Position numbers and translations under genes: made by a program. The notes under the pieces were generated by a model. That model worked only from the letters and a program-made list of their open reading frames with translations, was not told the origin of the DNA and did not search any database. From Bradyrhizobium zhengyangense (GTDB lineage: Bacteria; Pseudomonadota; Alphaproteobacteria; Rhizobiales; Xanthobacteraceae), in NCBI RefSeq assembly GCF_022012435.1, contig NZ_JAKLUA010000006.1:372001-436000 (forward strand): a DNA stretch of 64,000 nt, written 5' to 3'. Of the stretch, positions 1 to 9,461 are shown piece by piece; position 1 is the first letter of the stretch, and each line of letters begins with the position of its first letter.

Positions 1-58
1 AGCACGCGCGGCGGTCGGCGCAAGCCGGCGCGCGCCCTCTTGCCCTGCAGCGTCAGGG

Positions 59-1810
59 TTACTGTCCAGCCGCCTCCGCCCCACGCGTTCGCGGATCGGG
101 CGCTCCGAGGGGGCCGTTCGGCGTCACGGCAATCGAATTGGCCGACGTCTGTCCCATCGGCTCGACGATCAGATGGTCCATTGCCTTCAGCTCGAACAGC
201 ACGTCGTCGGGAAAGCCGCGCTCGACGCGCACTTCATCCGGGAGCCATTGATGATGCAGTCGCGGCGCAGCCACGGCGGCCGCGACATCCATCTTGTAGT
301 CGAGCACATCAACGATCACCTGGAGCACGGTCGAGATGATGCGGCTGCCGCCGGGCGAGCCCGTCACCAACACCGGCTTGCCGTCCTTCAGGACGATGGT
401 CGGCGACATCGAGGACAGCGGCCGCTTGCCGGGCCCGGGTAGATTGGCCTCATAGCCGACGAGACCGTAGGCATTGGAGGCGCCGACGGCAGCCGTGAAA
501 TCGTCGAGCTCGTTGTTGAGCAGCACGCCGGTGCCGTCGGCAACGAGGCCGACGCCGTAGCTGAAGTTCAGCGTGTAGGTGTTGCTGACGGCGTTGCCGC
601 GGCTGTCGACGACAGAGTAGTGAGTGGTGTTGCTGCCTTCGCGCGGCGCGGGCAGAGCGGAAACGATCTGCTTCGACGGCGTGGCGCGATCAGCGGATAT
701 GCTTGCGCGCAGCTTGGCGGCGTAGTCTTTCGCAATGAGCGTATCGATCGGTGCGTTGACAAAGGCCGGATCGCCGAGATAGCGCGCACGGTCCGCGTAG
801 GCGCGCTTCATGGCCTCGATCAGGAGATGCAGCGATGCCGGCGAACCCTGCTTCAGATCAGCCAGCTGGAAGCCTTCGAGAATGTTGAGCGTCTCGACCA
901 GTACCACTCCGCCGGAGGACGGCAGTGGCATCGAAACGATGTCGTAGCCTCGGTAAGTGCCGTGCACCGGAGTGCGGATCACCGGTTGATAGGCCTTCAA
1001 ATCGGCCGGCGTCATGATGCCGCCGGCATCGGAGACGGCCTTGGCGATCTTCTCCGCCACCGGGCCTTCATAGAATCCGCGTGGGCCTTGCGCCGCGACA
1101 CTCGCCAGCGTGTCGGCGAGGTCGCGCTGCACCAGCCTGTCGCCTTCGCCAAGCGGCGTGCCATCAGCCTTTGCGAAAATCCTGGCTGAAGATGGAAAGC
1201 GTGCCAATCGCGGATACCAACCCGGCAGCGTATCGGCGATGTCGTCGGTGACGATGAATCCATCGCGGGCGAGTGCGATCGCGGGTTCGAGCAATTGTGC
1301 GAGCGTGAATTGTCCGGAGCCGTATTTTTCGAGTGCAAGCGCCAGGCCTGCGACGGTGCCTGGCACGCCGGTGCCGAGTCCGGAATCGCGCGACTTGGCG
1401 GCATCGGGCTTGCCGTCGGGGCCGAGGAAAACTTGCGCCGTCGTCGCCGCAGGTGCGGTCTCGCGATAGTCGATTGCGACGTCCTCATTGCGTTCGGCGG
1501 AATGGATCACCATGAAGCCGCCACCGCCGATATTGCCGGCGCGCGGATAGGTTACCGCCATCGCAAAGCCGGTTGCGACGGCTGCGTCGACGGCATTGCC
1601 GCCGCGCCGCAAGATGTCGGCGCCGACTTGCGCCGATATCTTCTCTTGCGCCACCACCATGCCATGCTCGGCGGGGACGGCGTGAACGGTGTCGAGCGCG
1701 GGCGGCACATAAGCCCGCCGCGCATCCTGAGCGGTTGCCGACGCGAGGCCAAACGCCAGAGTGGCGATCAGTGCGAAAAAAGCACGCCGTGTCGAAAATG
1801 ACGCCATCAT
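59..1810 (-). CDS. ggt: Gamma-glutamyltransferase (glutathione hydrolase precursor)
   Basis: Periplasmic enzyme that cleaves or transfers the gamma-glutamyl group of glutathione; made as a precursor that cuts itself into large and small subunits. The 583-aa length is normal for the family. The N-terminus (MASFSTRRAFFALIATLAFG) is a signal peptide ending near ATAQ. The self-processing site NTTHYS is near residue 395, and its first Thr should become the N-terminal nucleophile of the small subunit. The late motif PLSSMSPTIV, which helps bind the glutamyl group, is also present. Upstream of the tandem ATGs is GGCGGA, so I start at the first ATG (1810); the next is at 1807. It is divergent from the MFS gene at 1911, sharing about 100 bp. 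No sign of damage. Confidence 0.95.
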   Translation of the reverse strand: MMASFSTRRAFFALIATLAFGLASATAQDARRAYVPPALDTVHAVPAEHGMVVAQEKISAQVGADILRRGGNAVDAAVATGFAMAVTYPRAGNIGGGGFMVIHSAERNEDVAIDYRETAPAATTAQVFLGPDGKPDAAKSRDSGLGTGVPGTVAGLALALEKYGSGQFTLAQLLEPAIALARDGFIVTDDIADTLPGWYPRLARFPSSARIFAKADGTPLGEGDRLVQRDLADTLASVAAQGPRGFYEGPVAEKIAKAVSDAGGIMTPADLKAYQPVIRTPVHGTYRGYDIVSMPLPSSGGVVLVETLNILEGFQLADLKQGSPASLHLLIEAMKRAYADRARYLGDPAFVNAPIDTLIAKDYAAKLRASISADRATPSKQIVSALPAPREGSNTTHYSVVDSRGNAVSNTYTLNFSYGVGLVADGTGVLLNNELDDFTAAVGASNAYGLVGYEANLPGPGKRPLSSMSPTIVLKDGKPVLVTGSPGGSRIISTVLQVIVDVLDYKMDVAAAVAAPRLHHQWLPDEVRVERGFPDDVLFELKAMDHLIVEPMGQTSANSIAVTPNGPLGAPDPRTRGAEAAGQ

Positions 1811-1910
1811 CAAATTTCCGCCAAGCCTTCAGGCCAATTCAAACGCGTCGCAACAATGCTATAGGGTTTGCGCCAAGACAGGCAAAACTGTTTGTGATGA
1901 GGATTGCGTG

Positions 1911-3296
1911 ATGACGACGATCGCCCCGGCTGCGCGCTTGGCCGGCGCCCCGCGGACTTATCCGCCGCGCGCCGCCGTCATCAGCTGGATCTTCTTCGAT
2001 TGGGCCGCGCAGCCCTATTTCACGCTGATCACGACCTTCGTGTTCGCGCCCTATTTTGCCACCAGCATCGCACCGGATCCCGCCACAGGGCAGTCGTTGT
2101 GGGGGTTTGCGATGGCAGCAGCTGGCATGGCGATTGCGCTGTTGTCCCCGGTACTTGGCGCCATCGCCGATGCTTCGGGCCGCCGCAAGCCGTGGATCGC
2201 TGCGTTCGGCGCAGTGCTGGTGGTGGCTTCGTGTACGCTGTGGATCGGCAAGCCCGGCGATCATGCCATCATTCCGCCGTTGCTGATTGCGGTTGCGCTC
2301 GCCAGCGTCGGTGCCGAGTTCGCGACCGTCTTCAACAATGCGATGATGCCGACGCTGGTGCCGCCCGAGCGCATCGGCCGGCTCTCTGGCACCGGTTGGG
2401 CCACGGGTTACATCGGCGGCATCGTCAGCCTGATCATCGTGCTCGGCTTCTTCGCCGCCAATCCCGAGACCGGTCGCACGCTGCTTGGCTTCACGCCGCT
2501 GTTCGGGCTCGATCCCGTCACCCACGAAGGCGATCGCGCTGCGGGACCATTGACCGGACTTTGGTTCATCGTCTTCGTGACGCCGATGTTCCTGTTCACG
2601 CCGGATTATCCGGCAAAGCGTCCGGTCCGCGAGGCGCTGCACGAAGGACTGGCTGATCTGAAGCAATCGCTGAAGGATCTGCCGCAGCAGAAATCGCTTG
2701 CCGCGTTTCTGCTGGCCAACATGATCTACACGGATGGGCTTGTTTCGCTGTTCGCCTTCGGCGGCATCTATGCGGCCGGCACCTTCGGCTGGCACACAAT
2801 CCAGATCGGCACGTTCGGCATCATCCTCGCCATCGCCGGCACCTTTGGCGCCTGGCTTGGCGGCAAGCTCGATGATTACCTCGGTCCGAAGCGCGTTATC
2901 GCGGGGAGCATGCTGATCCTGCTGCTATCGGTGGCGGCGATCCTGCTGGTCGACAAGGACAGCGTGTTGTTCGTCAAGGTCGCGCCGCCGGTGCCGGGCG
3001 GGCCACTGTTCGGCGCTGCCGCGGAGCGTGCCTATATCGTGCTCGGCTGCCTGATTGGCGCCGCCGGCGGTCCGCTTCAGGCGGCGTCACGCACGCTGCT
3101 CATCCGCCTCGCGCCAAAGGATTGCATCGCGCAGTATTTTGGCCTGTTCGCGCTGACCGGGAAGGTGACGTCCTTCATCGGCCCGCTGCTGATCGGCGTG
3201 ATCACCGCGGTCACCGCGAGCCAGAAGGCCGGCATGGCCGTGCTCGTCGTGTTTTTCGTGACGGGGTTTGCGCTGTTGATGCGGGTGCGGGAATAG
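1911..3296 (+). CDS. MFS transporter, UMF1 / Atg22-like family
   Basis: Predicted 461-aa inner-membrane transporter with about 12 hydrophobic segments. The N-terminal motif ISWIFFDWAAQPYFTLITT followed by a first helix, and the loop GAIADASGRRKPWIAAFG (the MFS motif A region), are typical of the UMF1/Atg22-like branch. In yeast this branch exports amino acids from the vacuole; the bacterial substrates are unknown. The open frame extends upstream to 1761, but that part overlaps the divergent ggt gene and is not transporter-like, so I start at ATG 1911. The gene converges on purH, with a palindromic repeat filling the gap. Confidence 0.85.
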   Translation: MTTIAPAARLAGAPRTYPPRAAVISWIFFDWAAQPYFTLITTFVFAPYFATSIAPDPATGQSLWGFAMAAAGMAIALLSPVLGAIADASGRRKPWIAAFGAVLVVASCTLWIGKPGDHAIIPPLLIAVALASVGAEFATVFNNAMMPTLVPPERIGRLSGTGWATGYIGGIVSLIIVLGFFAANPETGRTLLGFTPLFGLDPVTHEGDRAAGPLTGLWFIVFVTPMFLFTPDYPAKRPVREALHEGLADLKQSLKDLPQQKSLAAFLLANMIYTDGLVSLFAFGGIYAAGTFGWHTIQIGTFGIILAIAGTFGAWLGGKLDDYLGPKRVIAGSMLILLLSVAAILLVDKDSVLFVKVAPPVPGGPLFGAAAERAYIVLGCLIGAAGGPLQAASRTLLIRLAPKDCIAQYFGLFALTGKVTSFIGPLLIGVITAVTASQKAGMAVLVVFFVTGFALLMRVRE

Positions 3297-3305
3297 CATC
3301 TCCAC

Positions 3306-3398
3306 CGTCATTCCGGGACATCGCGGAGCGATGAACCCGGAATCTAGAGGTTGTCGAGCGAGATTCCGGGTTCGCGCTGTGCGCGCCCCGGAATGACG
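3306..3398. repeat. Palindromic intergenic repeat, family B copy 1
   Basis: About 93 bp running from CGTCATTCCGGG to CCCCGGAATGACG, so its ends are inverted copies of each other. An inner pair (AACCCGGAATCT and AGATTCCGGGTT) gives a second stem. It fills the space between the converging MFS and purH genes. Copies with the same arms occur at 36429-36521 and 53141-53221. As RNA it would fold on either strand and could act as a terminator or mRNA-stabilising hairpin, which is inference. Confidence 0.8.
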
Positions 3399-3404
3399 GC
3401 AAAC

Positions 3405-4997
3405 TCAGTGCCTGAAGTGCCTTGTCCCCGTGAACACCATGGCGATGCCGTGCTCGTCGGCAGCCCTGATCACCTCGTCGTCGCGCATCGAGCCGCCGGG
3501 CTGCACCACGGCGGTGGCGCCGGCTTCGATGCAGGCGAGCATGCCGTCCGCGAACGGGAAGAACGCATCCGACGCCACGACAGAACCCTTGGTCAGCGGC
3601 TCCGCGAGCCTCAGCTCGTTTGCCGCGTCCTGTGCCTTGCGCGCCGCGATCCGCGCTGAATCCACGCGGCTCATCTGGCCCGCGCCGATGCCGACGGTGG
3701 CGAGATCCTTGGCGTAGATGATGGTGTTGGACTTGACGTGCTTTGCCACGCGGAACGCGAATTTCAGGTCGCGCATTTCAGCATCATCAGGCGCGCGCTT
3801 GGTGACGACCTTGAATGTCATGTCGTCGACCACGGCATTGTCGCGGCTCTGCACCAGAAGGCCGCCCGCCACCGTCTTTGCGGTCAGGCCCGGCGCACGC
3901 GGATCGGGCAGGCTGCCGGCGAGCAGCAGGCGGAGATTCTTGCGGGCGCCGATGATGGAGATCGCTTCCTCGCTCGCGTCGGGTGCGATGATCACCTCGG
4001 TGAAGATCTTCGTGATCTCACGTGCGGTATCGGCATCGAGCGGCCGGTTCATCGCGATGATACCGCCGAAGGCGGAGGTGGAATCGCAGGCCAGCGCCTT
4101 GCGATAGGCCTCGACCAGATTCGTGCCTTCGGCGACGCCGCAAGGGTTCGCGTGCTTGACGATCACACAGGCGGCGGTGCGCCTCGCATCGAACTCGCCG
4201 ATGCATTCGTAGGCCGCATCGGTGTCGTTGATGTTGTTATAGGAGAGCTCCTTGCCCTGGAGCTGCCGTGCGGTCGAAACGCCCGGACGCTTGTCGGGCG
4301 TGGCGTAGAACGCCGCGGTCTGGTGCGGGTTCTCGCCATAGCGCAGCGACTGGATCAGTCTGCCGCCGAAGGCGCGGAAGTCGGGTGCGTCGATCTCGAG
4401 CTGCCGGTTGAACCAGTTCGAGATCGCGGCGTCATAGGCTGCGGTGCGTGCATAGGCCTTGGCGGCAAGCCGCCGGCGCAGCTTCAGCGTGGTCGCGCCG
4501 TTGTTGGCGGCGAGCTCGTCGAGCACGGCCTTGTAGTCGTCGGCCTCAACCACGACAGCAACGTCGTCATGGTTCTTCGCCGCGGCGCGGATCATCGCGG
4601 GGCCGCCGATGTCGATATTCTCGATGCAGTCCTCAAAGCCCGCGCCTTTGTCGACGGTCGCTTCGAACGGATAAAGATTGACGACGAGGAGGTCGATCGG
4701 CGCGATGCCGTGCGCCCTCATCGCCTCCGTGTGCTCCTTGTTATCGCGGATCGCGAGCAGGCCGCCATGCACCTTCGGGTGCAGCGTCTTGACGCGGCCG
4801 TCCATCATCTCAGGGAAGCCGGTCAGCTCCGAAACGTCCTTCACCTTGAGGCCGGCCGCGGCGATCGCCTTCGCGGTGCCGCCGGTGGAGACCAGCTCGA
4901 CATCATGCGCGGCAAGCGCCTTGGCGAACTCGATCAGGCCTGATTTGTCGGAGACGGAGAGAAGCGCGCGGGTAACGCGGCGGGGATGGTCAGTCAT
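3405..4997 (-). CDS. purH: Bifunctional AICAR formyltransferase / IMP cyclohydrolase
   Basis: Catalyses the last two steps of de novo purine synthesis: formylation of AICAR with 10-formyl-THF, then ring closure to IMP. Cytoplasmic, 530 aa, normal length. The N-terminal MGS-like cyclohydrolase domain begins ALLSVSDKSGLIEFAKAL and includes DGRVKTLHPKVHGGLL. The C-terminal transformylase has SLRYGENPHQTAAFY and the catalytic KHANPCG motif. The frame opens at a TTG (5003), but the ATG at 4997 has GAGGATC just upstream and is preferred. It follows the heparinase-like gene on the same strand after 165 bp. The rsmB - heparinase-like - purH order is common in alphaproteobacteria. Confidence 0.97.
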   Translation of the reverse strand: MTDHPRRVTRALLSVSDKSGLIEFAKALAAHDVELVSTGGTAKAIAAAGLKVKDVSELTGFPEMMDGRVKTLHPKVHGGLLAIRDNKEHTEAMRAHGIAPIDLLVVNLYPFEATVDKGAGFEDCIENIDIGGPAMIRAAAKNHDDVAVVVEADDYKAVLDELAANNGATTLKLRRRLAAKAYARTAAYDAAISNWFNRQLEIDAPDFRAFGGRLIQSLRYGENPHQTAAFYATPDKRPGVSTARQLQGKELSYNNINDTDAAYECIGEFDARRTAACVIVKHANPCGVAEGTNLVEAYRKALACDSTSAFGGIIAMNRPLDADTAREITKIFTEVIIAPDASEEAISIIGARKNLRLLLAGSLPDPRAPGLTAKTVAGGLLVQSRDNAVVDDMTFKVVTKRAPDDAEMRDLKFAFRVAKHVKSNTIIYAKDLATVGIGAGQMSRVDSARIAARKAQDAANELRLAEPLTKGSVVASDAFFPFADGMLACIEAGATAVVQPGGSMRDDEVIRAADEHGIAMVFTGTRHFRH

Positions 4998-5162
4998 GAG
5001 CAAGATCCTCTGTTCAGGGAGTGTCTATGCCCAGGCGCGCGGCGGATATGTGTCGCGCTTCCCGATGGTGCTCCATCCAAGGTCGCCAGTCGCGCGAACG
5101 AGCGCTCGATAGCAGCTTTCAGCCGATTTCACAACGACGAGATAGGGCCGGATCACGCCTGT

Positions 5163-6920
5163 TTACAGCGGAAGTTCCGGCTCGCGCCGCGCATTGCGGC
5201 GGGCGTTGGTGACCGCCGGCGAGGCGGTGGAACGCACAAAGCTCCAGCGGATCGAGGGTGCCTGGCGCGCATCCTGGCGGATCACGATCTGGGCGGTGCG
5301 GCGGGGGCCGTCATTGCCGGCCAGGAACACGCTGTCCTCGAGGTCGACCTTGTCATCGAGGGCCTCGAAGGTCCAGACGTCGCGGTTCGGCAGCACCAGC
5401 ATCACGCCGCGCGCATCCGACAGCCGGCTCGCCTTCACTGCCGGATGCAGATGGAAGCGCAGCGCGAAATCGGCATCGGTGCCCTTGAGCCGCGCCCCTT
5501 GCGGCGGCGACAGCGAGTCCTCGCCGTCGATCCGTGCGCCGTCATTGGCGACCATCAGCACGCGGCGATGGATCACGCCGAACTTGGCGAGATAGCCGTC
5601 ATGTGAGGTCGTCAGCAGCGTGCCGCCCTCGACCACCTCGCGATAGCTCTCGACCTCATGAGGACCGCTGATGATCGGTGCACCGTGCAGCAGCCGCTTC
5701 ATCGCCGACATCTCGACGAACTGGCAGGACGAGGTGTCGTCATAGGTCAGCGTCGAATGCGCCGCGGTGCTGCGCGCGAACGGCCGCCAATTGTCGCGGC
5801 CCGTGGTCGGCATGCCGCAATTGGTGACGATACGGCTGATCCCGGAGGACAGCTCGAACGACAGGCAGCCGGCATGCGCGTCATGGCTGACGCCGGGCGG
5901 CGGCGGCGGGCCGGTGTCGATGATCACGGTGGTCGGCCCGGCGTCGAGGCGCTGGAAGCCGGTATGCGGCATGTTCGCCATCGGCGCGCCATGTGCATCG
6001 TCATAGGCAAGCAGCGTCGCGAGCAGGTCCGATGACGTCGCGCTCATGCCGTTGAACAAAGCGAAATTGCCGTCGCCGTGGCGGAAGAAGCGCAGCATCG
6101 GCATCATGCGGTCGATCGCATTGAGCAGCGCGGGCGGCGGCGCGATGTTGCGCGCGGCAAAGGTCTGCCGCAGCGGCAACAGGTCGATCAAGAGCTCGAT
6201 CAGCGCACCGGGATTGCGCGAGATGTGGCCGCCGTCGGGGAGAATCTGCCGCTGCAATTCCTCGGAGAGCTTTTTCGAGGCGCTGCGGATATGGCGCGCC
6301 TGGTTGGCGAGGCAGAGCGTGGTGTAGCACAGCGCGATCTGCACCTGGAGCTTCGGCACCCCGTCGGGGATGTTGACCATGGTGAAGCGCAGGAAGCGGA
6401 TTTCGCGCGCGAGTGCGCGCAGGTAACGGCGGTAGAATTTGTTGTCGGTGTCGTTGAGCACCAGCGGTGCTTGCGACAGCAGCGAGATCACGCGTCGCGC
6501 CAGCACGTCGGCGCGGCGCGCCAAGGGGCGGCGCTTGTTGGCGGGGTTGCTGATCCAGTCCTCGACCAGCGCGCGCGCATTCGCCCGGGTCAGCGCGGTG
6601 TCGGCGGCGCGCAGGTGCCGCAGCCAGCCGAAGCCGAGCAGCGCGACCTCCCAATCCTCCGACGGCGGATCGAGATCGAAGATCGAGCGGCCATGGCAGT
6701 TGACGATCTTGCCGGCGAAGACGAAGCGGCCGGCATAGATCTCGGCGGCGCGCGTCGCATCCGCGGTGCGCAAATCATGCGGCGCGATGATCAACCGATC
6801 GGTCCGGCCCGGCCAGACCCTCGACAGCGCAACGGAACCGCCGCTCGCGCGCGCGAGCATGTTCCGCGCGAAGCGGTTCATGACCAGCGTCGAGATACGT
6901 CTGCGTTGAGCGACCGACAC
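5163..6920 (-). CDS. Heparinase II/III family protein
   Basis: 585-aa protein with an N-terminal alpha/alpha-barrel region and a C-terminal beta-sandwich of the heparinase II/III type. Visible landmarks are AAEIYAGRFVFAG, then GFGWLRHLRA, NPGALIELLIDLLPLR in the barrel, and a C-terminal part with FELSSGISRIVTNCG and AHSTLTYDD. Relatives act on uronic-acid polysaccharides, but no substrate can be read here; its place between rsmB and purH is conserved in alphaproteobacteria without a clear functional link. I see no signal peptide. The frame extends to 7190 but that part overlaps rsmB; the GTG at 6920 has AAGG at good spacing, and ATG 6881 is the alternative. Confidence 0.85.
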   Translation of the reverse strand: MSVAQRRRISTLVMNRFARNMLARASGGSVALSRVWPGRTDRLIIAPHDLRTADATRAAEIYAGRFVFAGKIVNCHGRSIFDLDPPSEDWEVALLGFGWLRHLRAADTALTRANARALVEDWISNPANKRRPLARRADVLARRVISLLSQAPLVLNDTDNKFYRRYLRALAREIRFLRFTMVNIPDGVPKLQVQIALCYTTLCLANQARHIRSASKKLSEELQRQILPDGGHISRNPGALIELLIDLLPLRQTFAARNIAPPPALLNAIDRMMPMLRFFRHGDGNFALFNGMSATSSDLLATLLAYDDAHGAPMANMPHTGFQRLDAGPTTVIIDTGPPPPPGVSHDAHAGCLSFELSSGISRIVTNCGMPTTGRDNWRPFARSTAAHSTLTYDDTSSCQFVEMSAMKRLLHGAPIISGPHEVESYREVVEGGTLLTTSHDGYLAKFGVIHRRVLMVANDGARIDGEDSLSPPQGARLKGTDADFALRFHLHPAVKASRLSDARGVMLVLPNRDVWTFEALDDKVDLEDSVFLAGNDGPRRTAQIVIRQDARQAPSIRWSFVRSTASPAVTNARRNARREPELPL

Positions 6921-7038
6921 GCCTTGCCTTGAAGGGGGAGAGGATTCCGACGAATCCTTATTAATCCCAAAATCGGACGACCGACACCACCTTGAAAGGC
7001 CTCGAATCAGGGTGGCGGTAGCAAAATCCGGTGCAAAA

Positions 7039-8385
7039 TCAGGATTTAACGAGCCGAGCCGCAAAAAATCCGTCGAGCCCGCCGAGCTTCGGGTCGGCAT
7101 GCGGCAAGTGGCTCGGCAGGGTCCGGAGATCGCCGTCGGCCGTGATGATCTCGCTGAGCCCGGAGACCTCGCTGGCGTCGATCGGAACACGGCGCAATGC
7201 AGGCTCCGCGGCCAGCAACGTGGCCACGGCTTGCTCGCCTTCTTCGGGTTCCAGCGAACAGGTGCAATAGACCAGCGTTCCGCCCGGCTTGAGCAGCGAG
7301 ACGGATTTCTGCAGCAGCCGCTGCTGGAGAATGGTCATCGCGGCGACGTCGGACTCCTGCCGCAGCCAGGCGACGTCAGGATGCCGGCGGATCGTCCCTG
7401 TCGAGGTGCAGGGCGCATCGACCAGGATTCCGTCGAAGCCGTCCGCCGGCCCCGTCCATTCCACGGCGTCAGCAACGACAGTCTCGGCCTGAAGCGACAG
7501 GCGGTTCAGATTTTCGCGCAGGCGCGCCACCCGGGCGGGCGAGCGGTCGAGCGCGGTGACGCGAGCGCCCGATAGCGCCAGCTGTGCGGTCTTGCCGCCG
7601 GGCGCCGCACAGAGGTCGGCGACGGATTTGCCCTTGATATCGCCGAACAGCCGGACCGGCAGCGCGGCGGCTGCGTCCTGTACCCACCATTGTCCTTCGG
7701 CGAAACCCGGCAGCATGGTCACCGAGCCGTGCAGCAACGTGCGCACTGAGCCGGTCGGCAGCACTTCACCATGCAGACGGCTCGCCCATTGCGCGGCGTC
7801 GGACTTCACCGTCAGGTCGAGCGACGGTTCGTGGCCGAGCGCGAGCGCCATGTCCCGCGCGGTCGCCTCGCCGTAATGTGCACTCCAGCGCGCCAGCAAC
7901 CAGGGCGGCAGGTCGAGCGATTGCGATGCGACCTCCTCGACCAGCGCCTGGCCCTCGCGCGCGCAGCGGCGCAGCACCGCGTTGACGAGGCCGGCATAAC
8001 GCGCGGCGCGCCGGTCGGATTGCACCAGGCGAACCGAGAGATCGACCGCGGCGTGATCGGGCACGTCCATCCAGAGAATCTGGGCGGCGCCAATCAGCAG
8101 AGCGCTTTGCGCGCGCGGTGCGTCGGAGGGAATGCCCTTGTCGAGCAGGCGCGAGAGCACGTGGCCGAGCGTGCCGAGACGGCGCAAAATGGTTGCGACC
8201 AGACGCCGCATCAGTGCGCGGTCGCGGTCAGCGAGCGTCTTCAGTCCGGGATGGGCACCAGAGCCGTCGAGCTGGTCATCGAGCGTGCGGTGCTTGTGCA
8301 GGACGCCGTCGACGATATCGGCAGCGATCCGCCGCGCCGCAAGACCGGGCACTTCGGACGGAGGGGCAAAACGTTGAGATGGCAT
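7039..8385 (-). CDS. rsmB: RsmB/NOP family rRNA cytosine-C5 methyltransferase
   Basis: SAM-dependent RNA m5C methyltransferase, probably acting on 16S rRNA C967. Residues of about 1-140 form a NusB-like RNA-binding domain. The Rossmann domain has the SAM motif DLCAAPGGKTAQLA, the motif IV Cys in DAPCTSTGTIRRHPD and the catalytic TCS in YCTCSLEPEEGE, so both cysteines needed for catalysis and release are present. The frame opens at ATG 8460, but the extra 25 residues look unconserved; I prefer ATG 8385 (448 aa), although neither start has a strong ribosome binding site. First gene of the minus-strand run with the heparinase-like gene and purH. Confidence 0.92.
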   Translation of the reverse strand: MPSQRFAPPSEVPGLAARRIAADIVDGVLHKHRTLDDQLDGSGAHPGLKTLADRDRALMRRLVATILRRLGTLGHVLSRLLDKGIPSDAPRAQSALLIGAAQILWMDVPDHAAVDLSVRLVQSDRRAARYAGLVNAVLRRCAREGQALVEEVASQSLDLPPWLLARWSAHYGEATARDMALALGHEPSLDLTVKSDAAQWASRLHGEVLPTGSVRTLLHGSVTMLPGFAEGQWWVQDAAAALPVRLFGDIKGKSVADLCAAPGGKTAQLALSGARVTALDRSPARVARLRENLNRLSLQAETVVADAVEWTGPADGFDGILVDAPCTSTGTIRRHPDVAWLRQESDVAAMTILQQRLLQKSVSLLKPGGTLVYCTCSLEPEEGEQAVATLLAAEPALRRVPIDASEVSGLSEIITADGDLRTLPSHLPHADPKLGGLDGFFAARLVKS

Positions 8386-8573
8386 GCGGACGTAAGGTTC
8401 TGAGCGAGGCGGCAGTTCCGCCGTTATGGGCGCATGCCTTGAGAACACATTCTTTGGCATGCGAATATGCCAAATGTAAGAATGCCTCTGGCGATTTCAG
8501 CCCTTAGCTGCCATTTCAGCAATGCGCTATTGGACGTCGCGCGCGTGACGATCCTGCGCTAGGACCCCGAACG

Positions 8574-8771
8574 ATGAACGACCAACCTCCCGCCCCCGAT
8601 CGCAAGCCGTTGCCACCGGCGGCCCAGCGCGCGCTGGCCGAAGCCGAGGCACGCCGGCGGGCCGCGGCCGCGCATGCTGAAGCGGCGCCGAAGGAGTTAC
8701 AGGGACCGAAAGGACCTGAGCCCACGCGCTTTGGTGATTGGGAGCGCAAAGGTATCGCCTCGGACTTTTGA
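8574..8771 (+). CDS. DUF1674 protein, succinate dehydrogenase assembly factor 4-like
   Basis: Small 65-aa protein with a charged Ala-rich N-terminus and the conserved C-terminal motif GPEPTRFGDWERKGIASDF, which defines DUF1674 / SdhAF4. Mitochondrial SDHAF4 binds the flavinylated SdhA subunit and protects it before complex II assembly, so a similar role is inferred. AGGACC lies 8 bases before the ATG. It is followed after 43 bp by the thermonuclease gene and is divergent from rsmB. No sdh genes are in this window. Confidence 0.85.
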   Translation: MNDQPPAPDRKPLPPAAQRALAEAEARRRAAAAHAEAAPKELQGPKGPEPTRFGDWERKGIASDF

Positions 8772-8814
8772 CGCTCTCTTGCGGGCTCCGCCGACTCAGC
8801 CCTAGCCTGCGCGG

Positions 8815-9405
8815 ATGTCGCGCTTCGACCCCGGTCATCCATATCGTCCATCCTACAGTGGCTCGCCATTTGGCCGCCGCTTCGCCGGCGTCTTGCCGTG
8901 GATGTTCGTGATCGGCGTCGCCGTCGTTGTCGTGCTCACCTTCCGGCACGGGAAGAACTGGCCGGTTCCGCATCCGGCCGATGAGCGCGCGCAGGACGCC
9001 GAGATCATCCTGCAGCACTCAGGCAATCCCGATGATCGCCTGCAAGTCGATGTCGTCCGCACCATCGATGGCGACACTTTCCTGGCGCGTGTGCGTCAGC
9101 GCGACGGACGCGATCTCGTCGCGCGGATTCGCCTGCGCGGCATCGAAGCACCCGAGATGAAGGCATCCTGCCAGGACGAGCTGAACAAGGCCGAAGCGGC
9201 CACCGATGCACTGCGCAACTTGCTCGGCCAGGGCGGTGTCACGATCTACAATCTCGGCTCGGAAAAATACGGGCGCGTCCTCGCCGATGTCGGGACCAGG
9301 CGCACAGCCAATGTGTCAGCCGCGATGCTCGCGGGTGGCTATGCGCGCAGCTACAATGGCGGCCATCGCGATGGCTGGTGCACGCGCGGCTGGCGCTTCT
9401 GGTAA
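8815..9405 (+). CDS. Membrane-anchored thermonuclease (SNase-like) protein
   Basis: 196-aa protein with an N-terminal membrane helix (about residues 23-41, GVLPWMFVIGVAVVVVLTF) and a C-terminal staphylococcal-nuclease fold. The catalytic pattern is intact: VRTIDGDTF supplies the metal-binding Asp, LRGIEAPE the Arg and Glu, and KYGRVLADV the second Arg. It is therefore likely a nuclease tethered to the outer face of the inner membrane, with a role in nucleic acid scavenging or turnover as inference. A strong bidirectional terminator follows immediately. Confidence 0.88.
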   Translation: MSRFDPGHPYRPSYSGSPFGRRFAGVLPWMFVIGVAVVVVLTFRHGKNWPVPHPADERAQDAEIILQHSGNPDDRLQVDVVRTIDGDTFLARVRQRDGRDLVARIRLRGIEAPEMKASCQDELNKAEAATDALRNLLGQGGVTIYNLGSEKYGRVLADVGTRRTANVSAAMLAGGYARSYNGGHRDGWCTRGWRFW

Positions 9406-9406
9406 C

Positions 9407-9437
9407 AAAAAAGCCGCGTCTGACGGCGCGGCTTTTT
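9407..9437. terminator. Bidirectional rho-independent terminator
   Basis: AAAAAAGCCGCG, an 8-base loop and CGCGGCTTTTT form a GC-rich stem flanked by A and T runs on both sides. It lies between the convergent thermonuclease and L,D-transpeptidase genes and can end transcription from either. Confidence 0.9.
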
Positions 9438-9461
9438 CAATCTCTGTTTTGATCTGTTCGA